Shown here: piece by piece, positions 57,096 through 64,000 of the stretch
How positions within the stretch are numbered: the first letter of the stretch is position 1
Layout of the letters: each line of letters begins with the position of its first letter
Assembly: GCF_039540195.1 (NCBI RefSeq)
Contig: NZ_BAABEO010000019.1
Coordinates: 372,001-436,000 of the forward strand
Direction of reading: 5' to 3'
From: Zafaria ginkgonis
GTDB lineage: Bacteria > Actinomycetota > Actinomycetes > Actinomycetales > Micrococcaceae
Length of the DNA stretch: 64,000 nt
Translations under genes and position numbers: made by a program
The notes under the pieces: generated by a model
What the model was told of the DNA's origin: nothing
The model's input: the letters and a program-made list of their open reading frames with translations, nothing else
Database searches by the model: none

Positions 57096-57782
57096 ATGCC
57101 TGCCGCCAGTTCCGCCCCGCGACCCTTCCCGTATCCGGCCGATCCACGCCCCCACGATCCGTTTGCCAACGATCCGGCCCCCGGGATCTTCCTGCCCGGG
57201 GAGGTTTTTGCGGCCGCGGAACTGGCGGCCATGGCGTTGGAGGGCATTGTGCGGGAGGTGCTGCCACGCGCCTATGCTCCGGCCCGCGCACCGGACGGCC
57301 CCCACCTGCGGGCCGCCGCCGCCGGGCTGCTGGCCGGCAGGCGGCTGGGCGGCCAACGGAGGGGCGACAGGTGGTCAGGCGACAAATGGACAGGCGGCGG
57401 CGCGGTGGGAAGGCTGAGCGCGGCGTGGATCCACGGCTGCTGCCCGGCCCCGCAGCGGCTGGAGGTCCTGGTTCCCCGCTTCCACCGCCTGCCCGCGCAC
57501 GCCGACCCGCTGCCGGTGCAGCTGAGCGAGGCGCGGCTGGGCGCGGAGGACATCGTGCGGATCGCCGGCGTGCCGGTGACCTCGCCGCCGCGAACCGCGG
57601 TGGACGTGGCGCTCTGCGGCCCCGAGGCGGAGTCGCTGGCGGTCCTGGCCCTCCTGCTCGCTGCGCCGGAACTGGGCTGCACGGGCCAGGCGGTGCTGGA
57701 CCTGCTGGAGGGCCAGGCCCGCCGGCCCGGCAAGCTGCGGGCCCGCGAACGGATCGAGCGGGTGCTGGGCGCGGGAGCCTAG
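57096..57782 (+). CDS. AbiEi antitoxin-like protein
   Basis: A 228-aa protein. The C-terminal half resembles the AbiEi-type antitoxin C-terminal domain widespread in Actinobacteria: SAAWIHGCCPAPQRLEVLVPRFHRLP, then LGAEDIVRIAGVPVTSPPRTAVDVALCG, matching the family pattern H-G, LEV-VPR and G-P-VTSP-RT--D-A. The N-terminal 70 residues are Pro/Ala-rich and do not show the usual winged helix clearly. No AbiEii nucleotidyltransferase toxin is adjacent, so a type IV toxin-antitoxin role is not supported here; a stand-alone regulator is as likely. The ATG at 57096 follows GAGGGTG. It converges on relA. Confidence 0.6.
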   Translation: MPAASSAPRPFPYPADPRPHDPFANDPAPGIFLPGEVFAAAELAAMALEGIVREVLPRAYAPARAPDGPHLRAAAAGLLAGRRLGGQRRGDRWSGDKWTGGGAVGRLSAAWIHGCCPAPQRLEVLVPRFHRLPAHADPLPVQLSEARLGAEDIVRIAGVPVTSPPRTAVDVALCGPEAESLAVLALLLAAPELGCTGQAVLDLLEGQARRPGKLRARERIERVLGAGA

Positions 57783-57806
57783 CACCCGCCCGGTCCGGGC
57801 GGGTGC
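57782..57806. terminator. Hairpin between the AbiEi-like gene and relA
   Basis: An 11-bp perfect stem (57782-57792 and 57796-57806) with a 3-nt loop fills the 30-bp gap between convergent genes. No U-tract is present. Confidence 0.65.
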
Positions 57807-57812
57807 GGTGCG

Positions 57813-60116
57813 CTAGATGCGGCGCTGGCCCGCCGTCGTGCGGTACACGTCGTAGACCCCGTCGATGCGGCGCACCGCGTTCAGCACGTGGTGCAGGTAC
57901 TTCGTGTCGCCCATCTCGAACGAGAACCGGGACATGGCCACCCGGTCGCGGGTGGTGTTCACGCTCGCGGCGAGGATGTTGACGTGGTTGTCGGAAAGGA
58001 CCTTGGTCACGTCTGAGAGCAGGGACTTGCGGTCCAGGGCCTCCACCTGGATCTCCACCAGGAAGACGCTGGACTTGGTCGGCGCCCACTGGACGTCGAC
58101 GATCCGGTCCGGTTCGGAGAGCAGCTCCTGCAGGTTGACGCAGTCGGTACGGTGCACGGAGACGCCCGAACCGCGGGTCACGAAGCCCTTGATCGGGTCC
58201 GGCGGGACCGGGGTGCAACAGCGGGCCAGTTTGGCCAGCACGTCGCCGGCGCCCTGGACGATGACGCCCGAGTCGGAGGCCTTGTGCCGCTGCGGGACGT
58301 TGACGATCGAGGTCTCGTCGAACGCCGTGTCCTCGACGTGGGCCGGACCCACCAGCGCCGTGAGGTGCTCGATGACGTTCTGCGCGGACGTGTGCCCGTC
58401 GCCGACCGCGGCGTAGAGGGCGGTGATGTCGGTGTGCCGCAGCTCGTGCGCGACGGCCGTGAGGGTGTCGTGCGTCATCAGCTTCTGCAGCGGCAGGTTG
58501 TTCTTCCGCAGCGCCTTGGTGAGCAGGTCCTTGCCCTTGTCGATCGCCTCCTCGCGGCGTTCGCGGGTGAACCACTGGCGGATCTTGTTACGGGCGCGGG
58601 CGCTCTTGACGAAGCCCTGCCAGTCCTGGCTGGGGCCGGCACCCTCGGCCTTGGAGGTGAAGATCTCCACCCAGTCGCCGTGGTTGAGCTCGCTGTTGAG
58701 CGGAACCAGCTTGCCGTTGACGCGGGCGCCGATGGTGCGGTGCCCCACCTCGGTGTGCACGGCATAGGCGAAGTCCACCGGGGTGGACCCTGCCGGCAGG
58801 GCCATGACCTCGCCCTTGGGGGTGAACACGAACACCTCGGCGGCATTGATCTCGAAGCGCAGCGAGTCCAGGAACTCGCCCGGATCGCGGGTTTCCTGCT
58901 GCCAGTCGAGCAGGCTGCGCAGCCAGCCCATGTCCGTCCCGTCGGGGCCGTCCTCGGTCTTGGCTCCGGGGTTCTTGTACTTCCAGTGCGCGGCCACGCC
59001 GTACTCGGCCCGGCGGTGCATGTCGTGGGTCCGGATCTGGATCTCCACCGGCTTGCCGCCGGGGCCGATCACCGTGGTGTGCAGCGACTGGTACATGTTG
59101 AACTTCGGCATCGCGATGTAGTCCTTGAACCGGCCGGGCAGCGGGTTCCAGCGCGCGTGCAGCGAGCCGAGGGTCGCGTAGCAGTCGCGGACCGAGTCCA
59201 CGAGCACGCGCACTCCCATCAGGTCGTGGATGTCGTTGAACTCCTTCCCGCGCACGATCATTTTCTGGTAGATCGAGTAGTAGTGCTTGGGCCGGCCGGT
59301 GATGGTCGCCTTGATCCGCGCCTGGTGCAGGTCCTCGCCGATCTGGGAGCGGACCGTGGAGAGGTACTTCTCGCGCTCGGGGGTGCGGTCCCCCACCATG
59401 CGCACGATCTCCTCGTACACCTTCGGGTGCAGCGCGGCGAAGGAGAGATCCTCCAGTTCCCACTTGATGGTGTTCATGCCCAGGCGGTGGGCCAGCGGGG
59501 CGAAGATCTCCAGCGTTTCGCGGGCCTTCTTCGCGCTGGACTCCGGGGAGACGTAGCGCCAGGTGCGGGCGTTGTGCAGCCGGTCGGCGAGCTTGATCAG
59601 CAGCACCCTGATGTCCTTGGACATCGCCACGACCATTTTCCGGACGGTCTCCGCCTGCGCGGCCTCGCCGAACTGGACCTTGTCCAGCTTGGTGACCCCG
59701 TCCACGAGCATGGCGACCTCGGGGCCGAACTCGCGGCGCAGGTCGTCGAGGGAGTAGGAGGTGTCCTCGACGGTGTCGTGCAGCAGCGCGGCGGCCAGGG
59801 TGGTCCCGGTCATGCCCATTTCGGCAAGGATCGTGGCCACGGCCACCGGGTGGGTGATGTACGGGTCGCCGCTCTTGCGCTTCTGCCCCTCGTGGTAGCG
59901 CTCGGCCACCGCGTAGGCGCGGGTGATCAGCTCCAGGTCCTCGCGCGGGCTGTTGGCGCGGACGGTGCGCAGCAGGGGTTCGAGGATCGGCGGCTGCCCG
60001 GACGGGTTGCGCCCGGCCAGCCGGGCCAGGCGCGACATGGCGCGCTCCCTGCGGCCGGGCACCGGACGGCCCGAAGGCTGCGGCCCCGGAGCCGCGTGGA
60101 TGGGCTGTTCAGCCAT
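57813..60116 (-). CDS. relA: Bifunctional (p)ppGpp synthetase/hydrolase Rel
   Basis: Makes and degrades the stringent-response alarmone. The 767-aa protein has all domains. The HD hydrolase includes KSGDPYITHPVAVATIL and LLHDTVEDTSY (His 113-Asp 114), with KLADRLHNARTWR. The synthetase domain includes RPKHYYSIYQKM, RFKDYIAMPKFNMYQSLHTTV and EIQIRTHDMHRRAEYGVAAHWKYK. TGS (VFVFTPKGEVMALPAGSTPVDFAYAVHTEVG), a conserved-Cys region (RCCTPVPPDPIKGFVTRGSGVSVHR) and ACT follow. Both active sites look intact, so this is the single long Rel of Gram-positives. ATG 60116 follows AAAGGAG. It sits after secF, the conserved ruvB-yajC-secD-secF-rel order. Confidence 0.97.
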   Translation of the reverse strand: MAEQPIHAAPGPQPSGRPVPGRRERAMSRLARLAGRNPSGQPPILEPLLRTVRANSPREDLELITRAYAVAERYHEGQKRKSGDPYITHPVAVATILAEMGMTGTTLAAALLHDTVEDTSYSLDDLRREFGPEVAMLVDGVTKLDKVQFGEAAQAETVRKMVVAMSKDIRVLLIKLADRLHNARTWRYVSPESSAKKARETLEIFAPLAHRLGMNTIKWELEDLSFAALHPKVYEEIVRMVGDRTPEREKYLSTVRSQIGEDLHQARIKATITGRPKHYYSIYQKMIVRGKEFNDIHDLMGVRVLVDSVRDCYATLGSLHARWNPLPGRFKDYIAMPKFNMYQSLHTTVIGPGGKPVEIQIRTHDMHRRAEYGVAAHWKYKNPGAKTEDGPDGTDMGWLRSLLDWQQETRDPGEFLDSLRFEINAAEVFVFTPKGEVMALPAGSTPVDFAYAVHTEVGHRTIGARVNGKLVPLNSELNHGDWVEIFTSKAEGAGPSQDWQGFVKSARARNKIRQWFTRERREEAIDKGKDLLTKALRKNNLPLQKLMTHDTLTAVAHELRHTDITALYAAVGDGHTSAQNVIEHLTALVGPAHVEDTAFDETSIVNVPQRHKASDSGVIVQGAGDVLAKLARCCTPVPPDPIKGFVTRGSGVSVHRTDCVNLQELLSEPDRIVDVQWAPTKSSVFLVEIQVEALDRKSLLSDVTKVLSDNHVNILAASVNTTRDRVAMSRFSFEMGDTKYLHHVLNAVRRIDGVYDVYRTTAGQRRI

Positions 60117-60212
60117 GGCTGCTCCTTTCACTGCGGACCGTGTGGGCGGATCCTCCGGCCTGACAACCGCCTGTCCGGACCCGGTGGGAACATCCCCGGC
60201 TGACAGGCGGTG

Positions 60213-60225
60213 AATCTAGGGTATA
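60213..60225 (-). promoter_or_regulatory. Candidate relA promoter -10 region
   Basis: On the minus strand TATACCCTAGATT offers two overlapping -10 candidates (TATACC and TAGATT). TTGGGG lies 16 bp upstream of TAGATT. The leader would be about 90 nt. Confidence 0.4.
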
Positions 60226-60259
60226 GCAACGGAACCCCAACGATGGCGGGAACGACGGC

Positions 60260-60290
60260 GGGGGCGCCGGCGGGTGTCGCCGGCGCCCCC
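60260..60290 (-). terminator. Hairpin after secF
   Basis: A 13-bp perfect GC stem (60260-60272 and 60278-60290) with a 5-nt loop starts 20 bp past the secF stop. There is no U-tract, so it may be a weak terminator between secDF and relA. Confidence 0.65.
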
Positions 60291-60309
60291 GTTGCGGGCT
60301 TCGGTGCCG

Positions 60310-61305
60310 CTACGCGGCGGTCGGTGCCGAGGCCGCCTGCTGCTCGCGGACGCGCTGGGTGTGACGCACGATCTCGGGCTCCTTCTCGCGCAGCAGCTCG
60401 TAGAGCGGGGCCTGGAAGAAGATCGTGGACAGGGCGCTGACGATGATGCCAACGAACAGGGCCAGCGACAGGTCGCGCAGCGTGCCGGCGCCCAGCAGGA
60501 ACGCGCCGATGAACAGAATCGAGCCGACCGGCAGGACCGCCACGACGGAGGTGTTGATCGAGCGCACCAGAGTCTGGTTGATGGCCAGGTTGACCTGCTG
60601 GGAGAAGGTGCGCCGGGTCTGCCCGAACAGGTTCGCGGTGTTTTCGCGGATCTTGTCGAACACCACCACCGTGTCATAGAGCGAGTAGCTCAGGATGGTC
60701 AGGAAGCCGATGATCGCCGAGGGCGTGATCTCGAACCCGGAGAGCGCGTAGATGCCGGCGGTGACGATCAGCACCGTCAGCAGGCCGGCGATCGCCGCCA
60801 GCGACATCTTCCACGTGCGGAAGTACGCGGCCATCAGCAGCGCGACCAGCACCACGAACGTGACCAGGCCGATCAGCGCCTGCTTGGACACCTCCTGGCC
60901 CCACGTCGGGCCGATGAACGTGGAGGTGACCTCGTCCTTGGTGACCCCGTAGGACGTCGCCAGCGCCTCGGCGACCTGCAGCGTCTGGTCGTCGCTGAGC
61001 TTGTCCGTCTGCACGCGCATGGTGTTCGGCGCGATGTTGGTCACGCGCGGGTGGTGGTCGGGGGCGGCGGAGAGCACGGCTGCCTCGCCCGGGCCCACGG
61101 CCGTGTCGGCCACGGAGGAAACGGTGAACTCGGAGCCGCCGCGGAACTCGATGCCCAGGTTGAAGCCGCCCTTGGCGATCGGGACGATCAGCGACAGGAG
61201 CACCAGCAAGCCCGCGATGGAGAACCAGAGCTTGCGCCGGCCGATGAACTGGTAGGAGCGCTTGCCCGTGTAGAGCTCGTTGCCCCAGGTGGCGAGGTTA
61301 GGCAT
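60310..61305 (-). CDS. secF: Protein translocase subunit SecF
   Basis: With SecD, uses the proton gradient to assist Sec-dependent export. The 331-aa protein has helix 1 (LWFSIAGLLVLLSLIVPIAKGGFNLGIEFRGGSEF), the periplasmic P4-like domain, then helices 2-6 containing YDTVVVFDKIREN and LVRSINTSVVAVLPVGSILF. The cytoplasmic tail is short and Ala-rich. The ATG at 61305 overlaps the secD end by 8 bp. Confidence 0.97.
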   Translation of the reverse strand: MPNLATWGNELYTGKRSYQFIGRRKLWFSIAGLLVLLSLIVPIAKGGFNLGIEFRGGSEFTVSSVADTAVGPGEAAVLSAAPDHHPRVTNIAPNTMRVQTDKLSDDQTLQVAEALATSYGVTKDEVTSTFIGPTWGQEVSKQALIGLVTFVVLVALLMAAYFRTWKMSLAAIAGLLTVLIVTAGIYALSGFEITPSAIIGFLTILSYSLYDTVVVFDKIRENTANLFGQTRRTFSQQVNLAINQTLVRSINTSVVAVLPVGSILFIGAFLLGAGTLRDLSLALFVGIIVSALSTIFFQAPLYELLREKEPEIVRHTQRVREQQAASAPTAA

Positions 61306-63010
61306 TGTCGGTCTCCTTCACGGACGAGCCTGCGGCCTGTTCCGCCTTGCGGCGTTCGGCGATGGTCTGCCGGCGGGCGGCCTCGTTGGTGGCTGCGGCG
61401 TTGCGCTTGGTGCGCGCCTGGCCGGCGTCCGCGCTGTAGCGGCGCACCTGGCCGGCCCCGCGGTAGAGCGGTTCGACGCCCATCAGCGACGGGTCCAGCC
61501 CCGAGAGGCGGTGGCCCTCGCCGAAGAATTTGGTGCGGGCCAGCAGCTGCAGCACCGGGTGGGTGAACAGGAACACGACGATCAGGTCGGCGATGGCGGT
61601 CAGGCCGAGGGTGAACGCGAAGCCGCGCACGTTGCCCACGGCGGCGATGTACAGCACGACGGCGGCCAGCAGGTTCACCGCCTTCGAGGCCAGGATGGTG
61701 CGCTTGGCGCGCTTCCACCCGGTTTCGACGGCGGAAGGAAGGCTGCGTCCGTCGCGCAGTTCGTCGCGGACGCGCTCGAAGTAGACGATGAACGAGTCGG
61801 CGGTCAGACCGATCGCCACGATCAGGCCCGCGACGCCGGCCAGCGAGAGCCGGTAGTTCTGGGCCCAGCCGAGCAGGGCGATTGCCGCGTAGGTGAGCAC
61901 GCCGGCCACGACGAGCGAGGCCACGGTGACCAGGCCCAGCAGGCGGTACTGGAAGAAGGAGTAGATCGCCACCAGGCCCAGGCCGATCAGGCCCGCGACG
62001 ATGCCCATGCGCAGCTGGTCGGCGCCGAGGGTGGCGGAGATCTGCTGCTCAGACTGGATCTCGAAGCTGATCGGCAGGGCGCCGTACTTCAGCTGCTCGG
62101 CCAGTGCGCGGGCGCTCTCCTCGGTGAAGGAGCCGGTGATCTGGGCGCGGCCGTCGGCGATGACGCTGTTGGTGGTCGGCGCGGAGACGACCTGGCCGTC
62201 CAGGACGATCGCGAACTGGTTCTGCGCGCCGGTCTGCTGGACCAGGCGGGTGGTGACGTCGGCGAAGCGCGTGGCGCCGTCGCCGTTGAAGACCAGGTTC
62301 ACGGCCCACTGGCCGGTGGAGTAGCCCGTGGAGCCCTGCGTCATGCCGAAGGAGGCGTCCGCGATGTCGGTGCCGGGCACCTCGACCGGGCCCAGGATGT
62401 ACTTCGCCTGGGTCCCCGGCTCGCAGGCGATCATCGGCTTGGCCGGGTCGCCGGAGGTGGTTTCGCCGCTGAACAGCTCGGTGGTGCAGTCGTGGGCCTC
62501 GAAGGCCTTCCAGAGGTCGGCGTCGATCCAGTTGGTGTCCGAGGCATTCGCCGGATCGGCGGTCGGTTCCGGGAGGTCCTTCTCGGGGGTGCGGTCCGCC
62601 TCCGGGGTGGCTGCCCACGAGCCGGAGGCGATGACCGGGCGGAACTCCATGTTGGCGGAGGCCTGGATGAGCTCACGCGTCTTGGCGTCGGGGACGCCGG
62701 GCATCGACACCACGACCTTGTTGCCGGACTGGGTGCTGATCTCCGCCTCGGACACGCCGGAGCCGTCGACGCGCTGGCGGATGATCTCCACGGCTTGGTC
62801 CAGCTGCTCCTGCGTGGCCGCGTCCCCGCCCTGGACCTTGGGGGCCAGGATCATCTGGGTGCCGCCCTCCAGGTCGAGCGCGAGCTTCGGGGACCAGGTC
62901 GTCTTGGCGGTGGCCACACCGGTGGCGAGGATCGCTCCGCAAAGGATGAAGATCACGCCGAGCCACAGCAGCGCACGCCGGGCGTGCCTGATCGGGCCAG
63001 TTGTTGACAT
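61298..63010 (-). CDS. secD: Protein translocase subunit SecD
   Basis: Six-helix RND-type translocon partner. The 570-aa protein has an N-terminal helix (ALLWLGVIFILCGAILATGVA), the LALDLEGGTQMILAPK opening of the P1 domain and a VVSMPGVPD segment. A Pro/Glu-rich insertion lies around residues 130-160 in the P1 head. The C-terminal membrane block follows with LVAIGLTADSFIVYFERVRDELRDG, carrying the conserved Asp for proton flow, and FAFTLGLTAIADLIVVFLFTHP. It follows yajC after 93 bp that contain a 10-bp hairpin, and it is coupled to secF. Confidence 0.97.
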   Translation of the reverse strand: MSTTGPIRHARRALLWLGVIFILCGAILATGVATAKTTWSPKLALDLEGGTQMILAPKVQGGDAATQEQLDQAVEIIRQRVDGSGVSEAEISTQSGNKVVVSMPGVPDAKTRELIQASANMEFRPVIASGSWAATPEADRTPEKDLPEPTADPANASDTNWIDADLWKAFEAHDCTTELFSGETTSGDPAKPMIACEPGTQAKYILGPVEVPGTDIADASFGMTQGSTGYSTGQWAVNLVFNGDGATRFADVTTRLVQQTGAQNQFAIVLDGQVVSAPTTNSVIADGRAQITGSFTEESARALAEQLKYGALPISFEIQSEQQISATLGADQLRMGIVAGLIGLGLVAIYSFFQYRLLGLVTVASLVVAGVLTYAAIALLGWAQNYRLSLAGVAGLIVAIGLTADSFIVYFERVRDELRDGRSLPSAVETGWKRAKRTILASKAVNLLAAVVLYIAAVGNVRGFAFTLGLTAIADLIVVFLFTHPVLQLLARTKFFGEGHRLSGLDPSLMGVEPLYRGAGQVRRYSADAGQARTKRNAAATNEAARRQTIAERRKAEQAAGSSVKETDNA

Positions 63011-63066
63011 CGTGGGACTTTCTACTCGTGGCGTCCGATGCCGGGCATCGGGACGGTGGCATGGGT

Positions 63067-63097
63067 CCGCGCGGCACCCCGTCGGGATGCCGCGCGG
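63067..63097 (-). other. Hairpin in the yajC-secD gap
   Basis: A 10-bp perfect stem (63067-63076 and 63088-63097) with an 11-nt loop lies just after the yajC stop. There is no U-tract, so it is more likely an mRNA-processing or attenuating structure than a full terminator. Confidence 0.5.
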
Positions 63098-63103
63098 GGC
63101 GGC

Positions 63104-63568
63104 CTACTCCTTGGTGGTGCCAGTGCCGGTGGTGTCCGTGCCGTCCAGGCGGCGGCGGGTTTCCTCCGGGGTCTCCTGGGCGTACCCCTCCACGGCCGGG
63201 GTTTCCCGGACGTAGCCCTCGGTGGCCGGAGCCTCCTCGGCGATCGCCTCGGCCGGGGCCTCCTGCGGGACGACCTTGCCGATGGCCTGCGCGTGGACGG
63301 TGGCGGTGTTGCCCGGGGACAGCTCCAGGACGATCTTGTTGTTCTCGCTGTCGATGGACAGGACGGTACCGAACAGGCCGAACTGGGTCATGACCTCCGC
63401 GCCCGGCGCCAGCTCGGACTTGAGCTGCTCCTGGGCCTTCTGGGCCTTCTTGCGGCCGCGGAACATCATGAAGATGAGGAAGGCGAAGGCCGCGAGCAGG
63501 ATGAGCGTCATCGGGTCGAACCCGGAGCTCGGCGCGGGGGTCGTCTGGGCCAGTACTGTCGTGGTCAC
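63104..63568 (-). CDS. yajC: Preprotein translocase subunit YajC
   Basis: Small SecDF partner. The 154-aa protein has one transmembrane helix (about residues 18-36, PMTLILLAAFAFLIFMMF), the basic motif RGRKKAQKAQEQLKSELAPGAEVMTQFGLFGTV, and the SIDSENNKIVLELSPGNTATVHAQAIGKVV strand region. The C-terminal tail of about 50 residues is Glu/Thr/Pro-rich with a short repeat (EGYVRETPAVEGYAQETPEE), longer than in E. coli. The start is GTG at 63568. TATACA (63651-63646) is a candidate -10. Confidence 0.94.
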   Translation of the reverse strand: MTTTVLAQTTPAPSSGFDPMTLILLAAFAFLIFMMFRGRKKAQKAQEQLKSELAPGAEVMTQFGLFGTVLSIDSENNKIVLELSPGNTATVHAQAIGKVVPQEAPAEAIAEEAPATEGYVRETPAVEGYAQETPEETRRRLDGTDTTGTGTTKE

Positions 63569-63645
63569 TGAGGGCTACCTGTTTCCTGTGTGGAGTGATG
63601 GGCCCGGCGCCGCAGGCGGTCACGGCGGGGCAGGCAAGTTCCCAG

Positions 63646-63651
63646 TGTATA
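63646..63651 (-). promoter_or_regulatory. Candidate yajC-secDF -10 box (TATACA)
   Basis: TATACA on the minus strand lies 78 bp before the yajC GTG, in the 219-bp gap after ruvB. No clear -35 is seen. Confidence 0.45.
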
Positions 63652-63787
63652 GGCCGTTTCTGAACGCAGCCTTGGACCCGGCGACGCCGTCCTTAACGTT
63701 TCGCCCAGTCAGCCCGCCACGGCGGCCCGGCCCGGCCCCGCGGGAGCCCCTCCCGGTCCGCGGGCCTGGCGGGGCCCTGCGCGGACG

Positions 63788-64000
63788 CTAGTCCTCCCCG
63801 GCGTCCCCGTCCGTGTCGAAACCGAAGGTGCCCTGGCCCGCTGCCAGCACGGCGTCGGCGGGCATGGCCAGCCCCAGGTGGGCCCAGGCGGCGGCGGTGG
63901 CGATGCGTCCCCGCGGCGTGCGGCCCAGCAGGCCCTCGCGGACCAGGTACGGCTCGGCGACGGTCTCCACCGTCTCGGTCTCCTCGCCGACCGCGATGGC
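63788..64000 (-). CDS. ruvB: Holliday junction branch migration helicase RuvB, C-terminal part
   Basis: Only the last 70 residues are in the window. They read AIAVGEETETVETVAEPYLVREGLLGRTPRGRIATAAAWAHLGL, the conserved winged-helix C-terminal domain of RuvB that contacts DNA (GLL-RTPRGR motif). A short acidic tail (FDTDGDAGED) closes the protein. Its position before yajC-secD-secF is standard. The ATPase core lies beyond the right edge. Confidence 0.92.
   Translation of the reverse strand, partial: AIAVGEETETVETVAEPYLVREGLLGRTPRGRIATAAAWAHLGLAMPADAVLAAGQGTFGFDTDGDAGED

Noticed and set aside
57096..57782. Complete type IV toxin-antitoxin system
   Set aside because: No AbiEii toxin gene on either side; neighbours are DUF349 and rel.

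Overview
The window is a gene-dense, very GC-rich stretch of an actinobacterial chromosome. Gene content and order (hrcA-dnaJ-rsmE, lepA-hemW, rpsT/holA/comEC/comEA, pyrR-to-priA, alaS-ruvX-mltG-aro-efp-nusB, ruvB-yajC-secD-secF-rel) together with the protein sequences point to the family Micrococcaceae (Arthrobacter/Citricoccus/Micrococcus-like). The species cannot be fixed from the sequence. Nearly everything is core housekeeping DNA; there is no prophage, insertion sequence, CRISPR array, rRNA or recognisable tRNA.

Layout. 1-5.3 kb: heat-shock cluster hrcA-dnaJ-rsmE behind a CIRCE operator, then DUF3097 and DUF4870 genes on the other strand. 4.1-8.0 kb: lepA-hemW, divergent from an orphan PemK/MazF-like gene. 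8.1-14.5 kb: rpsT, then holA, comEC, comEA (DNA uptake) and degV. 14.5-19.9 kb: leuS behind a short leucine-rich leader peptide and hairpins, glpK, and a divergent alpha/beta hydrolase. 20-34.8 kb: the pyrimidine operon pyrR-pyrB-pyrC-(PH-like membrane protein)-carA-carB-pyrF, followed by mihF-gmk-rpoZ-coaBC-metK-priA. 35.1-45.3 kb: a tightly overlapping chain alaS-ruvX-mltG-aroE-aroC-aroK-aroB-TPR gene-efp-nusB covering translation, peptidoglycan and shikimate functions. 45.3-48.8 kb: two small membrane proteins, rpsD, rarA and a PadR-type regulator. 48.8-50.3 kb: the only long coding-free region, built from degenerate tandem repeats. 50.4-57.8 kb: aspS, an APC permease, hisS, a DUF349 gene with in-frame tandem repeats, and an AbiEi-like gene. 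57.8-64 kb: relA/rel, secF, secD, yajC and the end of ruvB.

Three signals are not explained by ordinary gene annotation. (1) leuS is preceded by an 8-codon leader ORF with three consecutive Leu codons, a stop-proximal hairpin and a U-tailed terminator, the layout of a transcription attenuator. (2) A GC-rich module of about 50 bp containing CTCGCTGCGCTCG lies exactly 19 nt upstream of a TAGACT-type -10 in front of four unrelated genes (DUF4870, alpha/beta hydrolase, rarA, hisS). (3) The 48.8-50.3 kb region carries repeat cores about 415-480 bp apart that share a core with the padR upstream region; three cores preserve a 7-codon micro-ORF.

TANNNT -10 boxes 6-7 nt upstream of start codons suggest that several genes here (leuS leader, glpK, hydrolase, rarA, pemK-like) are expressed from leaderless transcripts. 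All functional calls rest on reading the sequence and on family knowledge; no database search was run.
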